A stretch of 64,000 bases of DNA, taken from positions 47,361,682 to 47,425,681 of the forward strand of contig NC_088300.1 in NCBI RefSeq assembly GCF_032854445.1. Direction: 5' to 3'. The translations under genes were made by a program, and so were the position numbers. The stretch is from Liolophura sinensis. Lineage: Eukaryota > Mollusca > Polyplacophora > Chitonida > Chitonidae. The first letter of the stretch is position 1. Every line of letters begins with the position of its first letter. The notes beneath the pieces are model-generated. The model did no database searches and had not been told where the DNA came from. It was given only the letters and a program-made list of their open reading frames with translations. Below are positions 24,242-39,200 of this stretch, piece by piece.

Positions 24242-27200
24242 CTGATCAAGAAATAACAAAAACGATCAATCAGTTTCATAATTCTGAAAATAAAAATTAC
24301 TTTACTTGTAAGAACAGAAAATTGAAAAAAATATACAATTCTTTTTACAATTGTCTCTTTTTAATTTAATAAAAAAAATATATAGTCCGTTTCGTCTTTT
24401 AATTTTATGCAAATTATTGGCCTGTCTTTCTGGAGTTATTTTCTGTAAAGGCTTACCCACACGGAACATGTTTCTCATAATCAGATATTGAGACATACAA
24501 ACTTCTCTTGGAGAGAGAGTGGAGTGGAGAAAAGATTAAGTAAACCATCAGCAAACTTTCCCACACCTAATGTTCAGACTGGCACCTTACTCCAACAAAC
24601 ATAGGACTGCCAAAAACAACCCCATGAGTTGACTCTGGATTGTCACAAAGGAACCACAAGAGAGAGTGAAATCTACAAATTCCCTGTCAAAGGGCAGAAT
24701 TGAATTTGAACCTCAAGCCGTCGTGATTTGGACTTTTTCCAACTGAACCATGTCTTCCCTAACCTACTTTTTTTCTAAGCATGGAATTCAAAATGCATTG
24801 GATGGATAAGAAGTCATGCAGACTTAAGTTTAGGAACCATCAATCCATGACACCAAAAAACTGAGAAGAAAAAAACAACAACCCCCCCCCCCCCTATTTT
24901 GACCAAAAGAAAGTAATTTCTGGGTGGCTACATCACTTGAATTCCATACCAGACTCCAGAAAGTACATACCACTAAGTCAGGGTAGACTGAGCATAATTC
25001 AATCATGCTACTGAACAAAATGGGAGAGTTTTCACCTCTCGAAAAGTAGATATTTGGTCTGTACTTTTCAAGGAAGGCAATTCAGGAGTGAAGCATCACA
25101 CACTGTGAAGTACTTCATTTTTACGTGGAACTAATTTTTGTGGACTTCCCGGTCAATAATTTACCGCAAAAAATAATTCCAGCCCAAAAAATAATTCCAG
25201 CCCAAAAAATATCCAATATTGAATCACATACTACAGGTAGTAGTAATAATGAAGTTAGTAATAATGAGAAATCTTTGCCAGGGTGACAGGAGTTGCCCTA
25301 AAAAGCCTGATGGGCCAGCTAAATTTTTTAACAGTAGGGAAGGGAAATTATGGTTCAAATATATATAAACTCTGTTAAGGATTGAGGGTGTAAAAAAAAG
25401 TGGGAATTTATTTGTCTTTAGTTTGATCAATCTTTGCTATGCCTGTAAAGTGAAGGGAAAAGTAGAAAACTGAAAACAATAGTTTTAATCTCTGATCCAG
25501 ATCATGAGGATTAGCGACAATGCAGGAAACAAAGGAGCATTAATGCCACCCATGATGATATCTGTTTGATGTGCTTGAACAATTCCGGCCAAATAATATC
25601 TTGTAAAATTTTAAGATTTGTTTTTCAGTATTCTCTTAAATATGCAAAAATTAATTCCCGCAAACATATTTTTGGAGAAAATTCGCAAAAATAAATTCCA
25701 GCGAATAATAAGTACTTTACAGTATGTTACAGACATTCTATCTCCTGAGTCAGGGGTACTCACAGATAAATCTGATGGGCCCCGCTTACACGTGGGTCTC
25801 ATGTATCCTGTGTACATATCCTCTTCCTCTTCTGCCTTAGCCTTAGCGGCGGATCCTTCTGACCGCCGACTTTCAGACTTTTTGTTATCGGCACGTCGTG
25901 TTGGCTCGGAGCGCCTGGATTCATGGCGTTTTTGCTGCGTCTTGTATTTGGTAGGTATGATGACCTTCTCAATATCGCTGGTGGTTGTACCGACAGACCT
26001 CATGGCAGGCGTGCCAGTTGCCTTCCCACGTCGCCGCGATGTAGGTAGGATTTCTGCATCTGATGCATCTTCATCATCATCCTCATCTGATGTCTCAAAC
26101 TCATCAGCTTCGTCAGAAGAGACATCGTAACATTTCCGCCTCTTCTTTGTTGCTGAGAACACAAGTTAAACCACATTGTTCTTCAGTAAGTTTTCTTTCA
26201 ACAATTTCATCTGAGTATAGACTGAGTAGATTTCTGCATTTTTTAAATTTTTTTATTTGGCGATTCAGCTCATGTCTTTGCTGATGTAGGGCAACAACTG
26301 GATATGAAAGCATAAAATGTTAAAAATACAGAAACAGCCAAACGATACGCGAAATTAAACAAACTTTTAATTTCAATGGAATTCAAGTTAAGTAGTGAAA
26401 AAAAAAAACAACAAAACAGAATTCCAGAAAAATCCTGAAAACTTTCTTGTCCTTTAATGCTGGTAAACTGAAAAAACAAATATTCACTGCACATTAAATA
26501 CAAAAAAATCTAAATTTTAACACAAAGTGACAATTATCAAATAGTTTTCAGTACTTACGGACAGGTATGTGATGTCTCTTTGACTTTATTTTCACTCCAG
26601 TCTTGCACTGACTGCATACCCAGTTACTCCTGGACACAGAGAGAACACAGACTACTGAAACACTGCATTTTTCCATTTCATTTTCAATCAGATCAGAGTA
26701 CTGCCTCTGTACACTGATTGCACTGATGCCATAACATATTCTGAAAACCATGACAAGGAGGTCTGCACTGGTTCACATTTGTCAGGTTTACCTACACACA
26801 AGACATGCAAATGTTAATTCTGTACAAAGAACAGATAAAACCAGGCCAACTGCACATACATCAATAAAGTATTCCCAAAAAATTTGAAATGCATGTCTTT
26901 ATACGTTGGTGATATTGTATATTTACTGAGACATCGCAATTCACAGTAAGCTAAAATGCATACATTCAGAAAATCTATGACGCCACCATGTTATCAATAT
27001 CAACAATCAAGTTATTTCTGTAAAACAAGAATGAACCTGCTTCCAGTGACCTCACAAGAACCCTGTTTGGCTTTTAACCATAGGTGCGTATGGTACGAGA
27101 GATTCGACATTGTTTCCAATTTAACACGACCTATTCCATGACAATATAAGTATTTTGCATTAACAGTTGATTTTTAGAGTTACAAAGCCCATGAGAACAA

Positions 27201-30200
27201 ACTGGCTGTGGCTGTTTAGGTCTACTTCTACCCCTCTTCGGAAATTACTCAAATTATATTTTTTGGCCACTTTTCTTTGTAATCAGTATCTTAACCCTTT
27301 GTTGTTGTATTAAAGCATTAAATGTTATGATTAAAGGATTTACATAGACACACCTTAGCAATACTTCACAAATGGTGACAAATGAAGGACTTGTAATCCA
27401 ACATCTTATACAACTTGGTCTAAGGTGAGACACGCAGTATATAACAACCAAATCTTACAGTATGCTTTAAATGCTGCTGACCTACAATAGCACAAAGCAG
27501 GAATTCATTCGTTCATTAGGGGGATCAAAGTTGGAGTGGTTACCTTGGAGTGTGCCTGAGGGGAGGGACGTGACAGTCGAGGTGGAAAGCGGAGGGACAC
27601 TCAGAGCAGAAGGCTAGCCCTTCATCCCCACCACACACCAGACAGTTCTCATCATGCTGGATGACTTCCTTGTACTCCTCATCACTGCCACTCAACTCCT
27701 ACAACAAACACCCAAGTGCTCATGAATATGCATAAACAGATTCATCTAACACAATTGGTCAGCTTGATATTTAGGCCACTTTTTAATTATTTCATTGCTG
27801 TTTTTGTCTTGCTATACATAAGAACATCTGATTCTCATGATTATGTTCAGCTTCAGCTGACTCCTTGGTGATTTGTACTTTCAAGAAAGGAACACCACTT
27901 CAAACATAATTTAGTTCTTCACTTCATTTTTATTTTAAAGCCATACTCAAGAATTTGTCACTTATACGACAGCAGTCGGTTTTATAGGTGGAGCCAAATA
28001 GAGTCAACATGGAAACACAAATGCATCTGCTAAGTTACTGATGAACATCATACATACTTGAATGTTATACTGATGGAAGACAAGTGGTCTTCAGTAACAG
28101 ATAATATGTTCCCAAAACGCTGTTCGCTACTTACATTCACCAAGGCTGAGATTTGACCCAGACCTCATGGGTCCTATCGTATGAAAGGCATGCGTCTTTA
28201 CTCTTACATGCTCAGACATGGCCCACTCTGTCGTCAAAGTGTAAAAAATTCCAATTGTACATTTTCAAAGTTCAATTGTCTTGAATGTTCAGTACTATTT
28301 ACATCTATCTACAAAGACTGGCACTCAATTTTCCAGCATTAGTACCTCATCTTCCGATCCTTCTGACGATTCGCCATTCATATCCCGGTACGTGCCTGGC
28401 ACTGGTCGTCGTCGCTGGGTCTGTGGCTGTAATGTACAACGTCACTCTCTTGAATTACGTAGGATAAGCTAAGACACATCGCAAACCAACATCAAGGCAT
28501 ACTTACTGTTTTGATTTGGTTGACATGCATATATACATGTTGGCAGTGATTTTCAGTTTATATAGTTCTAGTTAATTCTTTAATTTCCAAATACAATATT
28601 GTGTAGTTTTCAGGAATAAAATCTCATAAAATCATACTCAAGATAGTACTTATTTATTTGTTGTTTATTTATTTGGTAGGTATTCTGTGCTGTGCTCAAA
28701 ACTATTTCACTTAACTCGTTTGCTCTGATGCATGGCTCAGGCCGCATGCAGAGCGTTCTGTATCAACCCAAGGTGCGGATATATCCGCACAGCCGATAGG
28801 ACCTCATTTCCCGAAGAGCGGCTAAACCCACATATCACATCACTTCTCACTGGGTGCATATTTTGCTTCCAAATGTTTTGTTCAAGTATAAATCAATCTA
28901 AACACACCTGTCTTGATGTCTTAGGTTTGTATTTCCTAGTATTTTGGAGGTTTTTATTGGCTTGAATGCCTAACCACAACAAAATTAGAACTTATTTTTC
29001 GATTCACATACACTTGAGTGTCAACATGTCTTCGTTGGTCGAGTCCAGCGAAGAAGAGGATTGTTTGGGCTTCACAATCTATGATAGACCGTCTGCTGAC
29101 AGGGAATGTGACACTGAATCAGACATTAGCGTATCAGAAAGTGAATCTGACGACCATGACATTACTTTGTTTTGTATTTATCATTTAATCTGAAAGCAGT
29201 GTGTAGGTCTGACCTGAATATCACTGACCAATGATCCTGTCCCGCTATGTCACGTGATGGAATATAGGGCAACTACTGACCAATGAACGATAAATGCCTT
29301 CGGCAACAAAATGTTTTGTTATTTTTGCATAGCTGAAGTGAGAAAACGACTGACTATAGTACGGCTCTTTTCAACACTTCAACAAACCCACGATAAATAA
29401 CTGGTCTCTCTGTATTTCTTCAAAGTTTGATGACGCAGAAACACATACTATTCTTCAGAAAAGCGGGGGTTATGAACAGGAATTTGCATATCATCAACTC
29501 CAAAATTACGGTACTTTTCACTGGTGTTGCATTTTCTGTGAATGTTCAGTTCGATAATCTCATTTTATAAATGTCTGCATGAATGTAAGTCCACAACTAC
29601 ACTAATATTTTACAAGATTACGTAGAATAAACATAAATGACAAAAACCAGCCAGCCATAGAATGCTCGGCGTTAAAGTGTAAGCTCACACAGAGGCGAGT
29701 ACGGCCGTTGAGGCTGATTGTTCACGCTTGCTCGGGCGGAAGGCAGGCACGGCTACTGCCCGCCACTGTACTGGCGACTGCAGTGGGCTGTTGGAGTCAA
29801 GGAGTTAAACGATGGTGGCCAGCATTATGGTGATGATTTGTTATTGTTGTTTAATGGCATACTGAAGAATTATTGACTTACAGGCTGGAGGCCACTTTTA
29901 TGGACGAAGGAAATAGGCTGACCTCTGCAGAGTTATTGGCAAACATTCCCACCTGTCTTTCCTCACATTAGAGGATGGCAAGCAGTCCCCAGCGAAATTT
30001 ATGTAAGACCATGAAAATGAGCGCCGACAGCTGAATGGAACTGAACCCACATCTCGTGTGATCTAGTGATTGAAAGCCATGCAATTTAACAAACTAGTCA
30101 CCACCACTGACCACTTATTAACTGCTTTTGGTCTGGAGACCAAGTTCTGAGAAAGTAGGCCTTAAACTTGCATAAAGAATGTTGCAATGCACGGAAAAGA

Positions 30201-33200
30201 CTTGATCATGAGCACTTGTTAATAATGGACTCACCCTACATGCTGGGCAGAACCACTCCCCATCAGGGATGAAAGGCAGGGCGGGTCTCAGGCAGTACAA
30301 ATGGAAGGCCTGGTTACAGTCATCACACAACAATGACTGGTTGTCCTCACCCTTCTTACGACAGATCTTACATTTCTGTAACGGAGAAAAGAAGGCTGGT
30401 ATCATAAGAAAAAACACAATGCATTCAGCAGCATCACAAACAGAAAGTCAATAACAATTCAAAAACTTGAACAGTAAAAAAATCTTTGCCATGTTTTCTT
30501 TTTCTTGTGTGTGTGTGTTTTTTTTTCTTCTTAAGGTTTCACACTATAGTTTTTCAAAAAAAATATTATTTAATAATCTTTTAACAGCTTTTTTTAAGTT
30601 GTGAATCAGAAATTAATCCTTACAAAGAAATGAAGAAGTTACTTTATTATGAGGAAATTCTAATACTCACAGCATTTTCAGCAGATTTCTCCCACTTTAT
30701 GCAGGAGTCAAAAATACCCATAAGAACATGGAGTCTGGACAGAGTTTGGGACTGCTCCAAGCCTTCACGCCACTTATCTACTGCAGTCTGAGGACGGTCA
30801 ACATTCTCTGAATTTTTAAGAAAACAAAACTATAACTAGAAACTCTGCCAAGTCACCTGTCAACGAATTTTCACGCAGAGCCAGTAGAAGAAACGACAAA
30901 TATTGGCAAAGGAATTAGTCAACCTAATGTCACAAGGGGAATGTGATCCCACAGCTATAAGGACAATGTAATCCCAGAGCTCCACGAAAAAACATAATTT
31001 CAGTGACACAGAGAGAGTCCAGAGCTCCACGAAAAAATAATTTCAGTGCCACAAAGGGAATGTGATCTCAGAGCTAGGAGGACAGAATGTGCTCCATATG
31101 CTACAAGGAGAATGTGATCTCTTCGCTACAGGGTGATCTTACAACTTCAAGGAGAATGTGATTCTTTTCCTACAACGAGAATGTAACCTAAGTGTTACCA
31201 GGAGAATCTGATCACAGTGTCAAGGGAAGAATGCGATCTCGGTTATACCAGGAAAATGTGATCTGGATGCCACGAGACAATTTTGATCTAGGTTGCACAA
31301 GGAGAATGACTGACTTACCTTTCTCCTCCTCGTCTGTCTTCACAGTCACATCCCCGTCAGAAGGGTCAGATCTACCCAAATCCTTCACACCTTTCTTCTC
31401 TTTCTTTACAAATATCCCCTTGAGAAACTTATCCATTGTGAATAGCTGGGTCTCATTTAGACATGCACCCTGAAACATAAACAAGGCATTCACAGAACCA
31501 ATGTTGAGGCAGCGGTTTTTGATATGATAAAGGTGAACAGCATGCAGCAATCCGTGAACAATTCTAACGCTGTGAATGGCTCAGCAAATGTTGAGCTATG
31601 GTAGTAAAAGAAATTCAATGTGGGGTGTTCGAGTACCAACTCGAAGGAGTGGTCTTTGATATGCAAATCACTTCTTATGATTGAGTATCCGTGCATTAAG
31701 GGTGGCCACCACAGCCCTCAGGTTGGCTGAGCAAATACTCAGCTCACAACAGTCAATGTCTGCGTGGATGGTTTAAACATTCCATCACAGTACAGGAAGG
31801 CACATGCATCGGCCAGTGTCACTCCCAATGTGGAAAGCTTTAAACAGATACTGTGTATACCAGATAAAATTGGTATACACCAAGGTAAATTCTTACACTC
31901 TACAAATCTAGTAAAGTAGCTTAGAGCGACAAAAAGCTTATCTAAATAAGTGCTTGCATAAGAAACTGTAGCCCTACAAGAAAGGCTTGCTGAAATCCAG
32001 GTTTACAACAGAATGAAGTCAATCTGAGTGTGCATCCACAAAACAGGAAAATGGTAGACCGAAAACAAATCGAAGTTTATATAACTGGTATATTTTTGAA
32101 CTGAAAGACTATCAATTAAAATCAATAAAAAACATTCACAAAGCCTATAAACTAAAACCAATAAAATACTTCAACTTTCCACCTGTAGGCCCTTTGTAGA
32201 TGTACTCAGGGGAAAAAAAAACAAAACAAAAAAACAAACAAAACATAACTTTCTATCGCTGCATGTTGGAGTTCCATTATACAGGAGCTAACAAAAAATA
32301 GACTAACCTGCCATCTGAGAATATGCATTTACACACCATACCTTAGCAAGGGAGCGAAAAAAAGCCTAACCTTCAATCCATGTGTACTGGCCCAAAATAC
32401 AACGGCTAAAAAAAAAGCTAAACCTGCAATACCAGAATGTGCATTTACACACCATACCTTAGACTACCGAGCAAAAAAAGCCTAACCTTCAATGCATGTG
32501 TCACAGCTCAAAATACAAGAGCTAAAAAGAAAAGCTTAACCTTCCATTCGAGTGCGTGCATTTACACACCATACATTAGACTAGAGAGCTAAACAAAAAA
32601 GCTTAACCTTCAATCAATGAATGACAGCCCTTTATAGAGGAGCTTAAAAAAAGCTTAACCAGACACCAACACCTCCGACACCAACACTTCCCTGGCCATT
32701 ACAATACCTCACCTTACTTTGTACAGGTAAGCTAAAAATGGTTATTAATGGCAACAAAATAAGATTAATTGATTAACGGATTGCTTGATTTCTTGTTTCA
32801 GTTTCTTGGAAAGGTGATAGGGAGGAGTATGAATAAGTAGCATAAATAAATAGTGTAAGTTACATGTTTCATAGTAAGACGCAAACCAGACATGGAAGAC
32901 ACAGGGATATCGACTGTCCAGGGATAGGTGGCTTCAAATTTCAATTAAAATCATCTGTTCATGCACTGTTCAGTGAAAAGCAAGTTAAATGCATTCCAAT
33001 GTTAAGACTTTACTAAGTCTTGTCTTGTCTTGGTCATATTTAGGTGTTGTTGTTTAACGAAGTTTTCATTCCATGCTGAAACAATACACAGGGGAGTTTT
33101 GTTCTAAAGACACTAGGTGGTCAGTGAACACCTGATATTTAAAACTCTTGATGCCATAAAAAGCCACATAAAACATAATTGTGCTCAGTCCACAAAAGAA

Positions 33201-36200
33201 TAGGACTGCAAATGCATTAAACAGCAATCCAATCAATAAGTGCTGTACTGGTAATTAAAATAAATGTAAGTGTCTCAAATAATGAAGCATTTTCACACTG
33301 CCGCTGATTTCAGTGATGTTCACTATTTGGACAGGTGTCTTCGTATCAACGTTTGTCCAAGGTAGATAAAAAATTCAATTCTGAGTGCTGATAACTGCCA
33401 ACAATTCCATACCAGGTCCTCAATTTTGGTACTGTCCATAAGCTTGGCCTCCCATGTTGCCAGGTCAGGAACACCCCCAAGTTGACCATTCCTCAGTCGC
33501 AATTCCAAATCCAGCAACTCCTACAATAATTGCAAACCCTCAGACTCAAAAAAACACAACACATTCACTGTTTCAGAGTTACGGAGTAGCAGAGTAATTA
33601 CTTACACCTGGGTATACTTCATGTAATTACTGTATATACACCAATATACTTATGGCTGATTGCGATCAATAAGGGATCGCGCCCTGTGAAGCCTTTTATA
33701 AGCAGGCTATCATGAGGACAAACATCGAGCGAATGATGAGGGTGCGTCAAATACACAGGTACAAATGTTTTTCTAGAATACTCATGGCCCAATTTTTCCT
33801 GCGAATTATACACGACTGCGAAGTATACTGGTGCATTTACTATACTTTGTATCTTCTGGTAGTGAAAGGAAAGACAAGTTTGGATGCAGCCTATGTATCC
33901 AATCCTCTGTTTCAGTCACTACACTAGTCACTACACTAAGACACTACAATAGTAGGTTTTCAAAGAAAAAAACATTTCATTGATAACTTTGACAGCCTTA
34001 TTTTCATCTACACATCCTGTTTGGCGATGAAATATAGTTACATACCTTCTTAAATCCAGCCAGCATTTCCTCGTTCCCATCTGATTCTCGCAGTTCATTA
34101 TTTGTTCTGCAAAGAAAACAATTAAAACCGCAATAAGTGACTGCAAAAGCTGTCACATTTGAAGCAAAACATACTTTAACAATGAGCAATGTTCAGACTT
34201 CGGAAACCTGCATATCTTTCAATCAAAGGGCATCTGTAAAACTGTGAGATATTAAACTAATCCTGAAGGGCTATCTAGTGAAAGACTGTTTTACACATAT
34301 GAATGTTTTATGGTTAATTAAATAAAATTTCACCCGATTCTTCACCAACTTTGTTTAGCAGGATAATTATTTGGTGAAACATTTATGCTGGTAAAATATT
34401 GTATGGCAGTAATTTTTGTGCGTGAAAGGCTGGATATAGTTACTGACTGGGTCACAAAGTTTAAGAGTTTTCTTTGAGCACTATATGTATTATTTCCTTG
34501 CACGATTTCCAGTTTAAACTACTGACCTTTTGGCAGAGTTGATTGCTCTCACAATATCTGCTTGTCTTTTCTTTAGCTCATTCTTTAAGGCATTCTCTCT
34601 TACACCATTTGGATGGAGATTTTCAATCAGAGTTTCAAAGTCTTTGACTGTATCATACATAAACCACAGATTTTGCCCATAATGAGGGAACCTGAAACAA
34701 AATACACATCACAAATCAGTACCACTAATAGCACAACAGCTTGGATCACATTATATAGCATACACTATAATGCATTCCACTAAAGGAGAATTCAGAATTC
34801 CACGGATGACAATCTTAATTTCCCCCCCCCCCCCAAAAAGGGGTACTCTTTTTGTCTTGATTTTTTGATCAACAATGTTTTTTCTGTTACCATTTGGGCA
34901 GCCTACACAATTATGGATAGATTAAATGAAAGACACTGTGAGTACTTCTTATTATGTGTGAATGGAGCAGACATCCAGTCATAGCTTACGTGGTCTCAAT
35001 GATCTTTTCACTCCCTGATTTGCCAGTGTTGTCCTCTTCATCATCGTCATCCGAGGATATGATACTGTTCTCATCATCAGATTTCTCTCCTTGTTTGTAA
35101 TTGTATGTTATGTCAGCAGTTACCCAGCCTGGGGGAACACAAAGTTCATAGAATAATACTGTACATACTGTTGTAGTAAGACAGTCAGTCAGATTTAAAA
35201 TCTTAGACTTAAGGTCAAATTTTAAATCACTTTAAAATTGTTATTTCTAATGTAACAAGGTCAAAATATTGCTTGACAATGTTAATTATGCTAATGGGTA
35301 AGTTATTGTACAACAAATTTCAGCCAAAATAACGAAAATGAACATACAAAATTTGATGATTAAATTTGGACTGCTTTGTGATACCAGGGCCAGAACTACA
35401 TGCAGCAATTGTAATATCAGCTATACAAGAAACAAACACCATCTAAATAATCTTGACAGACAGATCCAGACAAATTTTCACGAGAAACAAACCTCACAAA
35501 CATGCAATTTCATCAACTTTGAAACACAACATGTTTAATTTCATTAACAGATCACATCTTTTCCTCCACATTTTCTGGATGAATTTCAATGAGTAAGAAA
35601 AGACAATAACCATACATTATTCATTACACAGTATTTGTATAAGGAGTGGTAAGGTATGAATTTTTTCTATCTATAATCATTAACTCACCTTTCTCCACAA
35701 AAAGACCAGGTGTGGTATTTGTGAACACCCAGTATCTGTTGTGGTTACGGTCAGTTCCTATGGGACTCTGTCGCAGCACCAGCTTAGCCAGAGCAATTCC
35801 TTCCTGTAAGAGCATAAAAGGCAAAATTATTTTTAAAAATTTATGTATTTACAACAAACTACATACTAAACTTTACCATCATATTGATAAATGTACCATT
35901 TTCGAGGTAAAGTTATTTTTCACTTGACTGGAGTTTAATGTTGACAGGTGTTACTTTATGGAGGAAACAGGGCAGGGTCAGGAGGAAACCAGGCACTTGA
36001 CAACTCTCCATTAATATAAAGCCATACGCAGCAAGAGACGAATTCAAATGACTTCTTTGTTCACAGGCTGGAGAAGCCATTATTGTAATCTGTCAGCAAG
36101 AGACCATTCCCCTTCCTTTCTGGAAAAGTCAATTCATGAGATACAATGGGAATAGTGGGTAGGAAGAGTATTGGCAAATACAGTGCTGCTACTCAGTCAG

Positions 36201-39200
36201 CATCTCATATAAAAAAGTTTTCTGGAACCCGACAACATGGAATGGGAGAGGTGGGTAGGAAGTGTATTGGCAAAATACAGTGCTGCTACTCAGTCAGCAT
36301 CTCATATAAGAAAGTTTTGTGGAACCCGACAGCATGGAATGGGAGTAGTGGGTAGGAAGTGTACTAGCAAAATACAGTGCTGCTACTCAGTCAGCATCTC
36401 ATATAAGAAAGTTTTGTGGAACCCGACAGCATGGAATGGGAGTAGTGGGTAGGAAGTGTACTAGCAAAATACAGTGCTGCTACTCAGTCAGCATCTCATA
36501 TAAGAAAGTTTTGTGGAACCCGACAGCATGGAATGGGAGTAGTGGGTAGGAAGTGTACTAGCAAAATACAGTGCTGCTACTCAGTCAGCATCTCATATAA
36601 GAAAGTTTTGTGGAACCCGACAGCATGGAATGGGAGTAGTGGGTAGGAAGTGTACTAGCAAAATACAGTGCTGCTACTCAGTCAGCATCTCATATAAGAA
36701 AGTTTTGTGGAACCCGACAACATGGAATGGGAGTGGTGGGTAGGAAGTGTACTGGCAAAATACAGCGCTGCTACTCAGTCAGCATCTCATATAAGAAAGT
36801 TTTGTGGAACCCGACAGCATGGAATGGGAGTAGTGGGTAGGAAGTGTACTAGCAAAATACAGTGCTGCTACTCAGTCAGCATCTCATATAAGAAAGTTTT
36901 GTGGAACCCGACAGCATGGAATGGGAGTAGTGGGTAGGAAGTGTACTAGCAAAATACAGCGCTGCTACTCAGTCAGCATCTCATATAAGAAAGTTTTGTG
37001 GAACCCGACAGCATGGAATGGGAGTAGTGGGTAGGAAGTGTACTAGCAAAATACAGTGCTGCTACTCAGTCAGCATCTCATATAAGAAAGTTTTGTGGAA
37101 CCCGACAGCATGGAATGGGAGTAGTGGGTAGGAAGTGTAGTGGCAAAATACAGTGCTGCTACTCAGTCAGCATCTCATATAAGAAAGTTTTGTGAAATGA
37201 GACAACATGGAATGGGAGTGGTGGGTAGGAAGTGTACTAGCAAAATACAGTGCTGCTACTCAGTCAGCATCTCATATAAGAAAGTTTTGTGAAATGAGAC
37301 AACATGGAATGGGAGTGGTGGGTAGGAAGTGTACTGGCAAAATACAGTGCTGCTACTCAGTCAGCATCTCATATAAGAAAGTTTTGTGGAACCCGACAGC
37401 ATGGAATGGGAGTAGTGGGTAGGAAGTGTAGTGGAAAAATACAGTGCTGCTACTCAGTCAGCATCTCATAAGAAAGTTTTGTGAAATGAGACAACATGGA
37501 ATGGGAGTAGTGGGTAGGAAGTGTACTAGCAAAATACAGTGCTGCTACTCAGTCAGCATCTCATATAAGAAAGTTTTGTGGAACCCGACAGCATGGAATG
37601 GGAGTAGTGGGTAGGAAGTGTACTAGCAAAATACAGTGCTGCTACTCAGTCAGCATCTCATATAAGAAAGTTTTGTGGAACCCGACAGCATGGAATGGGA
37701 GTAGTGGGTAGGAAGTGTACTAGCAAAATACAGTGCTGCTACTCAGTCAGCATCTCATATAAGAAAGTTTTGTGGAACCCGACAACATGGAATGGGAGTG
37801 GTGGGTAGGAAGTGTACTGGCAAAATACAGCGCTGCTACTCAGTCAGCATCTCATATAAGAAAGTTTTGTGGAACCCGACAGCATGGAATGGGAGTAGTG
37901 GGTAGGAAGTGTACTAGCAAAATACAGTGCTGCTACTCAGTCAGCATCTCATATAAGAAAGTTTTGTGGAACCCGACAGCATGGAATGGGAGTAGTGGGT
38001 AGGAAGTGTACTAGCAAAATACAGCGCTGCTACTCAGTCAGCATCTCATATAAGAAAGTTTTGTGGAACCCGACAGCATGGAATGGGAGTAGTGGGTAGG
38101 AAGTGTACTAGCAAAATACAGTGCTGCTACTCAGTCAGCATCTCATATAAGAAAGTTTTGTGGAACCCGACAGCATGGAATGGGAGTAGTGGGTAGGAAG
38201 TGTACTAGCAAAATACAGTGCTGCTACTCAGTCAGCATCTCATATAAGAAAGTTTTGTGGAACCCGACAGCATGGAATGGGAGTGGTGGGTAGGAAGTGT
38301 ACTGGCAAAATACAGCGCTGCTACTCAGTCAGCATCTCATATAAGAAAGTTTTGTGGAACCCGACAACATGGAATGGGAGTAGTGGGTAGGAAGTGTACT
38401 AGCAAAATACAGTGCTGCTACTCAGTCAGCATCTCATATAAGAAAGTTTTGTGGAACCCGACAGCATGGAATGGGAGTAGTGGGTAGGAAGTGTAGTGGA
38501 AAAATACAGTGCTGCTACTCAGTCAGCATCTCATAAGAAAGTTTTGTGAAATGAGACAACATGGAATGGGAGTGGTGGGTAGGAAGTGTACTAGCAAAAT
38601 ACAGTGCTGCTACTCAGTCAGCATCTCATATAAGAAAGTTTTGTGGAACCCGACAGCATGGAATGGGAGTAGTGGGTAGGAAGTGTAGTGGCAAAATACA
38701 GTGCTGCTACTCAGTGCTTCGAGGTAAAGTTATTTTTCACTTGACTGGAGTTTAATGTTGACAGGTGTTACTTTATGGAGGAAACAGGGCAGGGTCAGGA
38801 GGAAACCAGGCACTTGACAACTCTCCATTAATATAAAGCCATACGCAGCAAGAGACGAATTCAAATGACTTCTTTGTTCACAGGCTGGAGAAGCCATTAT
38901 TGTAATCTGTCAGCAAGAGACCATTCCCCTTCCTTTCTGGAAAAGTCAATTCATGAGATACAATGGGAATAGTGGGTAGGAAGAGTATTGGCAAATACAG
39001 TGCTGCTACTCAGTCAGCATCTCATATAAAAAAGTTTTCTGGAACCCGACAACATGGAATGGGAGAGGTGGGTAGGAAGTGTATTGGCAAAATACAGTGC
39101 TGCTACTCAGTCAGCATCTCATATAAGAAAGTTTTGTGGAACCCGACAACATGGAATGGGAGTGGTGGGTAGGAAGTGTACTGGCAAAATACAGCGCTGC

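Noticed and set aside
25618..26130. 170-aa ORF on the plus strand
   Set aside because: Antisense shadow of BAZ1B exon 30.
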